DNA of 64,000 bases from Paenibacillus massiliensis subsp. panacisoli DSM 21345 (GCF_000426545.1 NZ_AUFO01000011.1:217202-281201); one strand, 5' to 3'. Shown: positions 18,281 to 25,993, counted from the stretch's first letter. A program made the numbers and translations. Notes: generated from the letters alone by a model not told the origin.

Positions 18281-18306
18281 AGACTCCGTGAAGGGGTCTT
18301 TTTTGT
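18281..18306 (+). terminator. Rho-independent terminator
   Basis: AGACTCC and GGGGTCT form the stem (18281-18297), followed by TTTTTT. It ends the small membrane protein gene. Confidence 0.7.
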
Positions 18307-18344
18307 TGCAGACGTTGCAATTTGCTGAATTCAAGCCCTCGATG

Positions 18345-18353
18345 TGTTATAAT
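18345..18353 (+). promoter_or_regulatory. Extended -10 promoter facing the prophage
   Basis: TGTTATAAT is a perfect extended -10 element; no good -35 is seen. A terminator begins only about 28 bases downstream and no gene follows. This may be the promoter of a host gene now separated from its body by the prophage. Confidence 0.35.
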
Positions 18354-18380
18354 ACATAGCTAGTATGAATCCTATTTGTT

Positions 18381-18421
18381 CGAAAAAACCTTGTGATAGC
18401 GTATATTACAAGGTTTTTTCG
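18381..18421. terminator. Bidirectional terminator at the prophage edge
   Basis: A perfect 14-bp inverted repeat (18381-18394 against 18408-18421) with A and T runs on its two arms. It would stop host transcription entering from the left and integrase transcription arriving from the right. Confidence 0.7.
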
Positions 18422-18470
18422 TGTGGTTATTTATAAAAAAATCACTTAAAAATCACATTCTCTGCAAAAA

Positions 18471-19673
18471 TCAGATCTTAACTAAGTTTCCAAAGCGCTC
18501 TTTTATTTTTTCGGATGCATTTATTTTCATCTTATGCGTCACGTGAGTGTAAATTTTTAGCGTCGTCTTAGCATCATCATGACCGACACGGTCCATGATT
18601 GTTTTTAGGTCCACTTCTGCTTCAGCGAGCATGCTGATGTGTGTGTGTCTGAAAATGTGAGGCGTCGCTTCCTTTTTAATCGATGTTTTTGCTAATAGTC
18701 TAACCATCCGATCAAGAATTCTTTTGGGGAAATTCGGGTAACCATTTTTACGACCAAAAACAAAATTCTTATCTTCATAATCATCGAATACTTTTTTGAA
18801 TTCCGCCCTGCGATCCGGCAGCGTCAGAATGTGCTTTTCCAAACCACTCATGACGGTATCAATTATGCCAATTCTTCTTATTGACCCCTTTGTTTTAGGC
18901 GGGGTCAATTTATACTTCCGCATATTGTTCTTTGGATAGTATACCGTTTTTGTAATGCGGATTTCGTTTGAATCAAAAAAGAAATCGGTGTCTTTCAAAG
19001 CGCATAATTCCCCAGACCGCATGCCAGAAAAGGCCAATAGGTGGAAAATTTCATTATCCATATACAACCCGTATTTTTGAGCAGCCCACAAAAATTCTTC
19101 CAGCTCATTTCTCTCAAGTATTTTCTCCTGAATCGGATCGTTTTCGATTTCCTCTATCGTGAGTATCTTTGCTGGCACGAAGGTGTCAATGAAGGGATTG
19201 TCCAGTCTCCATTTGTGCTTAATCGCATACTTTATGACCATCTTTGCAGTAGAATTGATACCTTTAATAGTTGTTGTAGCATAGTCCTTATCATCTAGAT
19301 CGTTGAGCATATTTTGATGATGCTTATAAGTTAACTTGATGACTGGGACTTTCCCGTAATAGCTATTAATAACTTTAAGCTCTGCTTTTCGTATATCAAC
19401 AGTTCGTTCTTTTACCTTTGTTTTAGCATAGTCTTTCAACCATTCTTCCCCAGCTTCCTCGAAAACAACCTTGTTGAGCGTTCGGCTATCTGCATCGTGC
19501 TTAATATAATCGTCTAACGCTTTCTCGGCCCTGGCTAAAGCTTCTTTTTGACTGTCGCCCCTTCGGGGTATTTGCTTTCGTTTGCCTGTCACTGGGTCCG
19601 GTGGCCCTTCCAGTGTACATATCCACTTATACCCTTGTTTATTGTTTGCCTTGATTTTGGTGTAAGATGCCAT
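18471..19673 (-). CDS. int: Phage tyrosine integrase
   Basis: A 400-residue tyrosine recombinase. It has an N-terminal AP2-like arm-binding part (1-60), a SAM-like core-binding domain (about 65-165) and a catalytic domain. Catalytic residues are Arg219 (FSGMRSGEL), a Lys near 260-262, His339 and Arg342 (HIFRH), His365 (GHDD) and Tyr375 (IYTHVT). ATG at 19673 is preferred, with GAGGAG 9 bases upstream. It faces the host boundary, the usual place next to attL. Confidence 0.95.
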   Translation of the reverse strand: MASYTKIKANNKQGYKWICTLEGPPDPVTGKRKQIPRRGDSQKEALARAEKALDDYIKHDADSRTLNKVVFEEAGEEWLKDYAKTKVKERTVDIRKAELKVINSYYGKVPVIKLTYKHHQNMLNDLDDKDYATTTIKGINSTAKMVIKYAIKHKWRLDNPFIDTFVPAKILTIEEIENDPIQEKILERNELEEFLWAAQKYGLYMDNEIFHLLAFSGMRSGELCALKDTDFFFDSNEIRITKTVYYPKNNMRKYKLTPPKTKGSIRRIGIIDTVMSGLEKHILTLPDRRAEFKKVFDDYEDKNFVFGRKNGYPNFPKRILDRMVRLLAKTSIKKEATPHIFRHTHISMLAEAEVDLKTIMDRVGHDDAKTTLKIYTHVTHKMKINASEKIKERFGNLVKI

Positions 19674-19740
19674 GATGAACAACTCCTCGCTGCTACAGAT
19701 GTTGGCAAGAACATGAGGGAAGGACTATAGGACTTATACA

Positions 19741-20070
19741 TTATTGATAGTGTAAACTTATTAGGAAAATGGAGATGAAAATGAAGATTAAATATTTCCT
19801 GTACACTCTATCCTTCTTGTAGAATGCAATAATGCCATTAATTCCAAAGAAAACAAAGCCTGTAGTCCCCAAAAAAGCTACAATTAACCTTATAGCTGGT
19901 GGAAGGTAGTCTTCAATACGAATGGTAATCAAGAAACAAATAAACATAAGGAGTGAATAAAATTTTGTTTCGCCATTCTTTCGGATTAATGCCACCAGAA
20001 GTTTAATTCCAAAAAAAATCAAGCCCAACCTAGCCATTATCCGAACAAAATTAATAATTTCCTCATACAT
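19741..20070 (-). CDS. Small membrane protein in the prophage cargo operon
   Basis: About 109 residues with three or four hydrophobic segments and basic loops. ATG at 20070 follows TAGGAGA; the longer frame has no support. It starts 16 bp after the SLH gene on the same strand, so the two are probably co-transcribed. I recognise no family. Superinfection exclusion is possible for a membrane protein in this position, but nothing shows it. Confidence 0.6.
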   Translation of the reverse strand: MYEEIINFVRIMARLGLIFFGIKLLVALIRKNGETKFYSLLMFICFLITIRIEDYLPPAIRLIVAFLGTTGFVFFGINGIIAFYKKDRVYRKYLIFIFISIFLISLHYQ

Positions 20071-20086
20071 GTGATGGTCTCCTAGA

Positions 20087-21367
20087 TCACTGGTAATAAA
20101 CAGATTTTGTAACCGAGTTACTTTCCATGTCAAACCGATTGACCAGCTTCAGGTTGAATGTGTTCTCTCCTTTGCGAGTGCTAACCTTAACCACGCCGCT
20201 ATAAGCTTCCCCGTTATTTCTCCGGCCGCCTAACGAATACAACCGCTGCTCTCCGTTTACATAAAGCGTAGGCTTAGAATCGTATTTGTCAGACCATTGG
20301 AACCAAATGTTATACTCAGTGCCAGATTTAATCTGCACGGTGCTTGGTTCATCCAATATTAGCTTTGGAGCTGCAACCGACATTTTGATGCTTTTGGTAG
20401 CGGTGGTCGTTTTTCCGAGATAACTTGCTTTGACTTCGACAGGATATTCTCCATCTTTCTTCACAAAAATGTTTGTGCTGAATTCCCCTGAATATCCAAC
20501 GGAGACTTCATTCCCGTTTACCGTTACTGTGGCACCAGGCACTGTCTCTCCTTTGACGAGTATGGAAGGATTTCCTCCCGCTGAAGTGTCTTCATTAACG
20601 ACATCCATCCAAAGACGAGGGCCCCCGTTATTTATGTTGCCTGAAACACTTGTGTCGCTGGGCACGTTTGGATTACTGGTTTGTTGCCCTGAAATGGGAG
20701 TGCTGATGCCACCAACATTTTTAATAGCACGGTAGAGCAGGGCAGCTGCTTCAGCACGTGAGATCGGACCGAGTGGCTTGAATGTGCCATCAGAATAACC
20801 AGTAATCAAATTGTGATCTGCAGCGACATTGACGTATTTTTTTAGCTGTGGAGATATGTTTGCCTCATCTGTAAAGTGCGAGCTGTAACTGGATGTGTCT
20901 AGGTCCATGATCTTCACCAAGGCAGCAGCGACATCTTCCCGCGTAGCGTCAGAGACGGGATCAAAAAATGCTTTGCCTTGAGGTGGATAGTATCCCGTTA
21001 AATAATCCTTCGCTGCAGATATGTATGAGTATGACCATCTGCTACTCGACACGTCACTGAAATACACATCTTGAGTGACGGGCAGTTCCAACGAAAAGGT
21101 CGTTGCTATCATTTTTGCGAATTCCTCGCGGCTGATGGACTCATTAGGGCGGAACGTTCCATCCTTGTAGCCATTAATGACATCTCTCTTGCTCATGCTT
21201 CTTACGGCTGGATAAGCCCAATTATCGGATTTTAAGTCGCTAAACTGTATAATCATCGGGCCAGTATTAATAATTCCGTTATTTACGATATTTGTATCTG
21301 CAAAAATACTTGATGGAGTAATGGCTAATGAGATTACAATCAGGGATGATAATAGTTTTTTCTTCAT
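20087..21367 (-). CDS. S-layer-homology (SLH) surface protein carried by the prophage
   Basis: A 426-residue secreted protein: signal peptide cut after IFA, three SLH repeats (about 40-85, 100-150 and 160-215; YKDGTFRPNESISREEFA and YSDGTFKPLGPISRAEAA are typical), a linker, then two Ig-like beta regions (about 245-330 and 335-426). SLH domains bind pyruvylated wall polymers, so the lysogen would display the C-terminal part. It lies between integrase and repressor, the usual place of lysogenic-conversion genes. A small CCCCA/TGGGG hairpin sits in its leader near 21388-21401. Confidence 0.88.
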   Translation of the reverse strand: MKKKLLSSLIVISLAITPSSIFADTNIVNNGIINTGPMIIQFSDLKSDNWAYPAVRSMSKRDVINGYKDGTFRPNESISREEFAKMIATTFSLELPVTQDVYFSDVSSSRWSYSYISAAKDYLTGYYPPQGKAFFDPVSDATREDVAAALVKIMDLDTSSYSSHFTDEANISPQLKKYVNVAADHNLITGYSDGTFKPLGPISRAEAAALLYRAIKNVGGISTPISGQQTSNPNVPSDTSVSGNINNGGPRLWMDVVNEDTSAGGNPSILVKGETVPGATVTVNGNEVSVGYSGEFSTNIFVKKDGEYPVEVKASYLGKTTTATKSIKMSVAAPKLILDEPSTVQIKSGTEYNIWFQWSDKYDSKPTLYVNGEQRLYSLGGRRNNGEAYSGVVKVSTRKGENTFNLKLVNRFDMESNSVTKSVYYQ

Positions 21368-21521
21368 AATGAGCTCCAGTAGAGGGTCCCCATCGGCTGG
21401 GGAATTTGCTTATTTAGTGTTGAACAAGCGACAACGCTTATTGTAAATATTTGATCAATGCTTATTTGCTAATGCCTTTATACAATGAGTTCAAAAAAAC
21501 TTACATCAAGGGGCTGACACT

Positions 21522-21851
21522 ATGAAACTCATATGTATTAAGTTACACGACCGTGACGGTACGGACTCGGATTTTGTCGAAATTTCGTTGGATGAGGTGA
21601 ATTATATTGATTTATGGCAACCGACAAAAAGTAAGGAATACTGCCCTGCTTACCATACTTCCACTGGGTCGTACATGAGTCTCAGGACGCTAAAGGATAT
21701 ATCCCGTGCCTACGGGAAGTATGGGTTCAAGTCCTTTGATCGTTCAACTGTCATTAACAAAAACCGAATTGCACATACGGAAAGAATAGTGGATGGAAGC
21801 AATGTATATTTTGAAGATGGAAGTTTTGTTCGCGTTCGTGCAAAACTTTGA
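21522..21851 (+). CDS. LytTR-type DNA-binding protein
   Basis: A 109-residue stand-alone protein resembling the LytTR domain: FVEISLDEVNYIDLW, YGFKSFDRSTVINKNRI and a C-terminal VYFEDGSFVRV. There is no receiver domain. AAGGGGCTGAC precedes the ATG. It is the only plus-strand gene between the cargo operon and the repressor module, so it may regulate cargo or lysogeny. Confidence 0.7.
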   Translation: MKLICIKLHDRDGTDSDFVEISLDEVNYIDLWQPTKSKEYCPAYHTSTGSYMSLRTLKDISRAYGKYGFKSFDRSTVINKNRIAHTERIVDGSNVYFEDGSFVRVRAKL

Positions 21852-21863
21852 ACTTGTCAATCC

Positions 21864-21892
21864 CCCTTAAACAGGGTTTAAGGGTATATTTT
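21864..21892 (+). terminator. Terminator of the LytTR gene
   Basis: CCCTTAAA (21864-21871) pairs with TTTAAGGG (21877-21884), then TATATTTT. From here to 22084 I see no gene, only an ACTTCC/GGAAGT hairpin near 22020-22040. Confidence 0.65.
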
Positions 21893-22084
21893 CATACCAT
21901 AATTCGACAGACTTCACCTCCTGCGCGTGATAAAGTTACATTATTCCACAATTTATTAATTGGTTGATATATTTGGAATTGCTGTATGTTAGAAGGATAG
22001 CATGATTTGTCGAAATGCTCACTTCCATAAAAACGGAAGTTTGCTCCAGATCGGGAGGGAATACCTCCGCGTCTCAAGGACTAT

Positions 22085-22303
22085 TCACTCAATAATGCGC
22101 CAAGTGTAGAGCAATTCATTGTTCTCCAGTTTCAGAGCCTTGCTGATCGTCACTGCGGTCCCATATCCCATCACAGTGCGATTATTGGCGTAGTCACTTA
22201 GCCTGCTTTCGGGAATACCGGTAATAACATGCACCATGCGCTGCGTTATGCCGGTTTCCTTGTAAAGCTCCTTGAGACGGCAACGATCCGGTTCGATCCG
22301 CAT
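22085..22303 (-). CDS. Small Cro/C1-type HTH protein
   Basis: 72 residues with an XRE-like helix-turn-helix (KELYKETGITQRMVHVITGIPESRLSDYANN, split over helices 2-4). It reads on the minus strand downstream of the repressor but is separated from it by a small plus-strand frame. Its role is probably regulatory; the target is unknown. Confidence 0.65.
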   Translation of the reverse strand: MRIEPDRCRLKELYKETGITQRMVHVITGIPESRLSDYANNRTVMGYGTAVTISKALKLENNELLYTWRIIE

Positions 22304-22365
22304 CGTGCTGCTCCTTATACTTTTGGTTGTGGTACATACAAGAAATAACGAATGGAAGTGACATC

Positions 22366-22536
22366 ATGAAAGAAACTACTATTCTTAACATGGCAGTATC
22401 TGAATTAGATGGCCTGCCGCTTAATGAAGAAGAAAGGAAACTTACTATTTCCGAGCTAGGATCAATCTTCCTCGGAGAAGATGATTTTCGCGGCTCGTTT
22501 GAGTTTTTTTTGAACTTCAGGGTCATTGAGGTCTAA
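22366..22536 (+). CDS. Possible 56-residue protein overlapping the repressor 3' end
   Basis: ATG at 22366 has GGAAGTGA just upstream. The frame overlaps the convergent repressor gene by 75 bp, and its last 24 residues are antisense to the repressor C-terminus. The first part (KETTILNMAVSELDG) does not look like a shadow. It may be real or a fragment. Confidence 0.3.
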   Translation: MKETTILNMAVSELDGLPLNEEERKLTISELGSIFLGEDDFRGSFEFFLNFRVIEV

Positions 22537-23256
22537 CTTTAACTCATTTTCTAAATATCTAAAAAATTCAAGTTTTTTTTGTAACTCGTGAGTATGCTGT
22601 TTGACTTCGCTTATATTTAGGAGGTCTTTTTCTAAATCTTGTTGGGAGACATATAGTTCAATGTCTCGATTCAGTTCAGAATAAGGACTTGATTTGAAAA
22701 TTGGTTTACCGTGCTTATCTATATAGTTGGAAAAATCTATTATCCCTCCACCGTATGATATAGAATCCGCTAACGGCATAAAGTGCTGTTTTAGTCTTAT
22801 GATAAGCTCAACTGCGTATTCTGGATAATCTCTAAGCGTGCTTGTCTGGAGGAAGAAATTATATTTCTGGATAAACAAATTTTTGGATGCTTCGATGTTA
22901 TCCAGATATTCCTCGCTTATCTGACCGGTAGAACGATACTCTTCAAGGAAAAGAACCAAATACCCAAAGAATGAGAATAATTGACCAGTCCTCGAAGCTT
23001 CCGCTAAAAGCGGTTTGATTTCTTCGGGGGCTTTTTCAATATATCCTGCCAGAAGAAGAGCTTCAGAGTCCCCTCCCGTTACTTCAGCCAATGCCCTTGT
23101 AATATCTTCACCAGCTGGTGGATGAATACCGTTTTGAAGCTTACTAATGTAAGCCTTATTGGTAGAAAACCCCTTTTCCCTCATAGCTTCTTCTATTTCC
23201 CTCAAACTTAAACCAGAGTTCTCAATATACGACTTTAATAAGTCTTTGTATTCCAA
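22462..23256 (-). CDS. Phage repressor, XRE family (CI-like)
   Basis: 264 residues with an N-terminal XRE HTH (recognition part TNKAYISKLQNG, about 33-44) followed by PPAGED, then a helical C-terminal domain of about 180 residues that lacks recognisable LexA-type peptidase motifs. Start is TTG at 23256 with AAGAGGTG upstream. It is divergent from a Cro-like gene whose recognition sequence is nearly the same, with three matched operators between them. Confidence 0.85.
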   Translation of the reverse strand: MEYKDLLKSYIENSGLSLREIEEAMREKGFSTNKAYISKLQNGIHPPAGEDITRALAEVTGGDSEALLLAGYIEKAPEEIKPLLAEASRTGQLFSFFGYLVLFLEEYRSTGQISEEYLDNIEASKNLFIQKYNFFLQTSTLRDYPEYAVELIIRLKQHFMPLADSISYGGGIIDFSNYIDKHGKPIFKSSPYSELNRDIELYVSQQDLEKDLLNISEVKQHTHELQKKLEFFRYLENELKLDLNDPEVQKKLKRAAKIIFSEED

Positions 23257-23287
23257 CTAATTCACCTCTTAATTTTATTGTATCTTC

Positions 23288-23414
23288 CGTTGTCTTTTTA
23301 AGTCAACGAATTAGAAAAATAATTTCGTTGTTACTTATTGACAACGAATAGGGAATGGTGTAAGTTTGTGATAACGTTATTAACAAATAACAACGTTGTT
23401 AACAATAAGCAACG
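23288..23414. promoter_or_regulatory. Lysis-lysogeny operator region: three CGTTG-N11-CAACG operators and two promoters
   Basis: Three 21-bp dyads share arms and spacer length: 23288-23308, 23326-23346 and 23394-23414. A leftward promoter (TTGTCA 23344-23339, 17 bases, TATTTT 23321-23316) and a rightward one (TTGACA 23338-23343, 17 bases, TAAGTT 23361-23366) have overlapping -35 boxes inside the middle operator. The outer operators lie downstream of each start, so occupancy of different sites could favour one direction. Confidence 0.75.
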
Positions 23415-23430
23415 AAAGGTGGTGTCAAAG

Positions 23431-23712
23431 TTGAAATACTCGACACTATTGAAGCACTCAATTGAAAAAAAGAGTTTGTCCCTTGGAGAAGTAGCCGAGC
23501 GCCTTAAATTAATAGGACAAAGAACCAATAAGGCTTACATTAGTAAGCTTCAAAACGGGAAAATCCCACCTGCTGGAGATAAACTAAACGACGCTTTAGC
23601 TGAAGTTTTGGAGATAGATCCAGTCGAGCTCAAAGCTGCTGCTTATCTTGAAAAGATTCCGCCTGATGTCCTGAAAAGAATGAACAAACCTATAAGGAAA
23701 GAGGTTATCTGA
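23431..23712 (+). CDS. Cro-like XRE repressor
   Basis: 93 residues from TTG at 23431 with AAAGGTGGTG upstream; the ATG-like start at 23338 would read through the operators and is unlikely. The XRE HTH has TNKAYISKLQNG followed by PPAGDK, matching the divergent repressor over the DNA-reading helix. It lacks the large C-terminal domain, as Cro does compared with CI. It is the first gene of the rightward early transcript. Confidence 0.8.
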   Translation: MKYSTLLKHSIEKKSLSLGEVAERLKLIGQRTNKAYISKLQNGKIPPAGDKLNDALAEVLEIDPVELKAAAYLEKIPPDVLKRMNKPIRKEVI

Positions 23713-23756
23713 TCTTAATCACATCTAACCTTCAACATTGAGAAAGGAGTCATCTG

Positions 23757-24062
23757 ATGTTAAAAGTCGAGCTTGATACAGATCTGCTCAAATCACTCAT
23801 TGATTCGGCTGTTGCAAAGGCGATGGAACAATACACTCCGAATCAATTGCCGCCGTTGATGACCAAAACTCAGCTAATGGAATTGCTCGACATCGGGACC
23901 ACTAAAGCCGCTGAGTTACTGAACAGAGAAGACTTTCCCGTGATTCGAGAGTTCGGACATCCTCGCGTGCCGACCCGCTTGTTTCTGGAGTGGGTGGAAA
24001 GTCACACGGAATGGATTAGCGCGAACGCAGGTGACGGCTGGAATCGAGGGAGGGGAGCTTAA
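23757..24062 (+). CDS. Excisionase-like winged-helix DNA-binding protein
   Basis: 101 residues. The middle (TKTQLMELLDIGTTKAAELLNREDFPVIREFGHPRVPTRLF) reads like a MerR/excisionase-type fold with a wing and is followed by the helix LFLEWVESH. AAGGAG precedes the ATG. Position next to cro suggests a role in excision or early regulation. Confidence 0.65.
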   Translation: MLKVELDTDLLKSLIDSAVAKAMEQYTPNQLPPLMTKTQLMELLDIGTTKAAELLNREDFPVIREFGHPRVPTRLFLEWVESHTEWISANAGDGWNRGRGA

Positions 24063-24313
24063 TGGCCCGTTTTTACTGGACAAGGCAATACTCCCGTTCC
24101 GGGTTCATTCACGCCGTTGCAACTCGCATTCATATCAAAGGTTTGACACTTGAGAAAGCAATGGACCTCACCTTCAGCAAGGAGGTGTATGCACGCAACG
24201 TGCACCTGATTTCTAAGCGAGAAATCAACCGCTTGGAAAAAGAAATCAACGGCGTGCTTGTTGAGATAAAGCAATCCCGCCAAGCTGCGACATCGGCTGC
24301 TGGCGGGCAATGA
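24062..24313 (+). CDS. Hypothetical early phage protein
   Basis: 83 residues, starting at the stop codon of the previous gene (TAATG overlap). Basic N-terminus and an amphipathic helix (ISKREINRLEKEINGVLVEI). No family recognised. The co-directional, overlapping position supports it being real. Confidence 0.6.
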   Translation: MARFYWTRQYSRSGFIHAVATRIHIKGLTLEKAMDLTFSKEVYARNVHLISKREINRLEKEINGVLVEIKQSRQAATSAAGGQ

Positions 24314-24421
24314 GGGGATCATCACGAGCTGGGGTAGCTCTGATATGTATGATACTCCGCTGTTATATGCACCACCATTCCAATTCGGAATAATTCGTAA
24401 TTTAGGGGAGGGGGTGAACCT

Positions 24422-24673
24422 TTGAAATTCGGGGCAATCATGCAGGCTTGCCGCGAGCGCGCTGGTTTGACACAAGAACAGATGGCGGACAAGCTGCACC
24501 GCACGCAAGCCTGCATAAGCAAATATGAAAATGACCATAAAGTACCGGATATGCCGACCATGCTTCGGTGGGTAGATGCCACAGGAGCGAAAGACGTGAT
24601 GGTCGCTTTCTTGTATGGAATGGACGGGCTATCGATCTTGCAAAACATGATGATGACAGTAATAGGAGGATGA
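24422..24673 (+). CDS. XRE-family HTH protein
   Basis: 83 residues starting at TTG 24422 with GGGGAGGGGGTG upstream. MQACRERAGLTQEQMADKL and the following QACISKYENDHKVP form a textbook XRE helix-turn-helix. The C-terminus is hydrophobic. It is a third HTH protein of the early region, more like host XRE regulators than the CI/Cro pair. Confidence 0.8.
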   Translation: MKFGAIMQACRERAGLTQEQMADKLHRTQACISKYENDHKVPDMPTMLRWVDATGAKDVMVAFLYGMDGLSILQNMMMTVIGG

Positions 24674-24678
24674 TTTGA

Positions 24679-24906
24679 TTGAACATTGTACAGCAACGGA
24701 TTAATGAGCTTGAGCAAATGCGGAATCGCTTGGAAATAACCCAACCAGAGGATGGCACTTGGGGATGGTGGCTAGATCGCGAAATTGCGGAAATAAAAAA
24801 TGCCCGCCTGGCAGGGCGGACACTTAGCTTGAGAACCCGACTAAGGTCTCTTGTGCTGTCTATTGTAGCAGTGCAACAGCCTGAAAGCAAGGGTGAACGC
24901 GCATGA
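24679..24906 (+). CDS. Hypothetical early protein
   Basis: 75 residues from TTG at 24679, with AGGAGGA ending 9 bases upstream. Helical N-terminus (VQQRINELEQMRNRLE). Part of a chain of overlapping early genes. No family recognised. Confidence 0.55.
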   Translation: MNIVQQRINELEQMRNRLEITQPEDGTWGWWLDREIAEIKNARLAGRTLSLRTRLRSLVLSIVAVQQPESKGERA

Positions 24907-25160
24907 CAGCACAAAAGGCTAGTGCAATCATCCAACAATATACCACTGCAGCGCAGGCCCTTCGCGAGAATACAGCATCGATGTCGGCCGCGATCGGTGA
25001 CGGTCTTCCTGATCCTTATCAACTCGAACAGATTTGGGCTGAGCGCGATGTAATCTATCTGAATTGGCATAATGCCGCCGCGGTGATGCGTGAGCTGCCG
25101 CAAGAATACTTGGCACAAGCCGTGGCAGCCATTGAACTAATGAACGGAGGCATAGCATGA
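24903..25160 (+). CDS. Hypothetical early protein
   Basis: 85 mostly helical residues, overlapping its neighbours by 4 bp on both sides (ATGA-type junctions), which supports translation. No family recognised. Confidence 0.6.
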   Translation: MTAQKASAIIQQYTTAAQALRENTASMSAAIGDGLPDPYQLEQIWAERDVIYLNWHNAAAVMRELPQEYLAQAVAAIELMNGGIA

Positions 25161-25453
25161 ACAACCGCGATGTACTGAAGTTATTGAAAGAATCAGCACC
25201 TATGAGGAACACCTTCCCTTCGGATGAAGTGGAAAGGTTGATAGAGGTATATGAAGACTCGATAGACCTGCTTCAAGAGAAGATTGATCGCTTAGAACAG
25301 ATGGAGGAATTGGGCGACACGCTTCAGGATCGCCTTGAAAAATACGAGTCACGCATGGAGTCGTTGGAGGCAGCAAAGGAAGCTCTTGAATCATTGAAAG
25401 ATACATTCACGGAGTTGGAAGAAGCGATTGACGATTTGGAAAGCACATTGTAA
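25157..25453 (+). CDS. Coiled-coil early protein
   Basis: 98 acidic residues; from about residue 28 the sequence is a near-continuous heptad coiled coil rich in Glu and Leu. It ends three bases before the hammerhead ribozyme. Its partner is unknown. Confidence 0.6.
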   Translation: MNNRDVLKLLKESAPMRNTFPSDEVERLIEVYEDSIDLLQEKIDRLEQMEELGDTLQDRLEKYESRMESLEAAKEALESLKDTFTELEEAIDDLESTL

Positions 25454-25455
25454 CA

Positions 25456-25518
25456 CCCGCCTGACGAGTCCGCAGCGGAGCGGACGAAACCTAGCCCCAT
25501 CGGGGCGACGGTAGCGGG
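25456..25518 (+). ncRNA. Type I hammerhead self-cleaving ribozyme
   Basis: All parts are present in order. Stem I CCCGC (25456-25460) pairs with GCGGG (25514-25518). The core CTGACGA is 25461-25467. Stem II GTCCGC (25468-25473) pairs with GCGGAC (25480-25485) over a six-base loop. The core GAAA is 25486-25489. Stem III pairs A25489-C25491 with G25510-T25512, then has a small internal loop and a 5-bp GCCCC/GGGGC helix capped by ATC. The predicted cleavage is after A25513 (GUA), 37 bases before the next start codon at 25551. Ends open on stem I, hence type I. Confidence 0.93.
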
Positions 25519-25550
25519 AAACCGCAATACATAGGGAAGGAGGACATACC

Positions 25551-25799
25551 GTGCAAATCATCAGCAAGCTTACCGTTGTCAGCAATCCGACTAGGGTTTT
25601 TGAGGTCGGGACGGAGATCGGTGGCCGTGAGGTCATTGAGATCAAACAGGTGGGAGCCGAATACGAAGACCGCACGCATTCAGAGTTTCTTATATCTGAT
25701 GAAAATGGGGAACTGATCGCAAGTGTCGAAAACGCGCCTGTGATAGTGGATTGGAAGACGATTGCGATAGACGGACCTGTACCAGAAGGGAGGAACTGA
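25551..25799 (+). CDS. Hypothetical phage protein translated from the ribozyme 3' product
   Basis: 82 residues from GTG at 25551 with GGAAGGAGG upstream. Sequence suggests a small beta barrel (FEVGTEIGGREVIEIKQV, FLISDENGELIASV). Self-cleavage would leave its mRNA with a 5'-hydroxyl end about 37 bases before the start. No family recognised. Confidence 0.65.
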   Translation: MQIISKLTVVSNPTRVFEVGTEIGGREVIEIKQVGAEYEDRTHSEFLISDENGELIASVENAPVIVDWKTIAIDGPVPEGRN

Positions 25800-25801
25800 T
25801 C

Positions 25802-25924
25802 TTGGGTGAAGCTGCGGATATGACCCTGAACGGTCTGTTGTGCCAGGTATGCGGTTCGTACATGGATGACATGGAGGAGCCAGGCTATCCTCGCACTTGT
25901 GAGGACTGCGAAAACGAAGAATGA
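25802..25924 (+). CDS. 40-residue zinc-ribbon microprotein
   Basis: TTG at 25802 follows GGGAGGAACTG and starts two bases after the previous stop. The product has two CxxC pairs (CQVC and CEDC) 15 residues apart, as in a small zinc ribbon, and an acidic tail. The stop codon lies in the hairpin at 25923-25940. Confidence 0.6.
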   Translation: MGEAADMTLNGLLCQVCGSYMDDMEEPGYPRTCEDCENEE

Positions 25925-25993
25925 CCCGCGGCAACGGGTCACCTGTTCTTTCAAAACTTAATATTGTCGCCCTCATCTTAGCACGATGGGGGC
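25923..25993 (+). other. Two hairpins before the recombination genes
   Basis: GACCCG/CGGGTC (25923-25928 with 25935-25940) and a 9-bp stem with one wobble pair (25969-25977 with 25985-25993). Neither has a T run. They may protect or process mRNA ends in this ribozyme-containing transcript. No hammerhead core is present here. Confidence 0.4.

Noticed and set aside
25923-25993. Possible second ribozyme near the first
   Set aside because: Hairpins are present but there is no CTGANGA core; kept only as an RNA structure.
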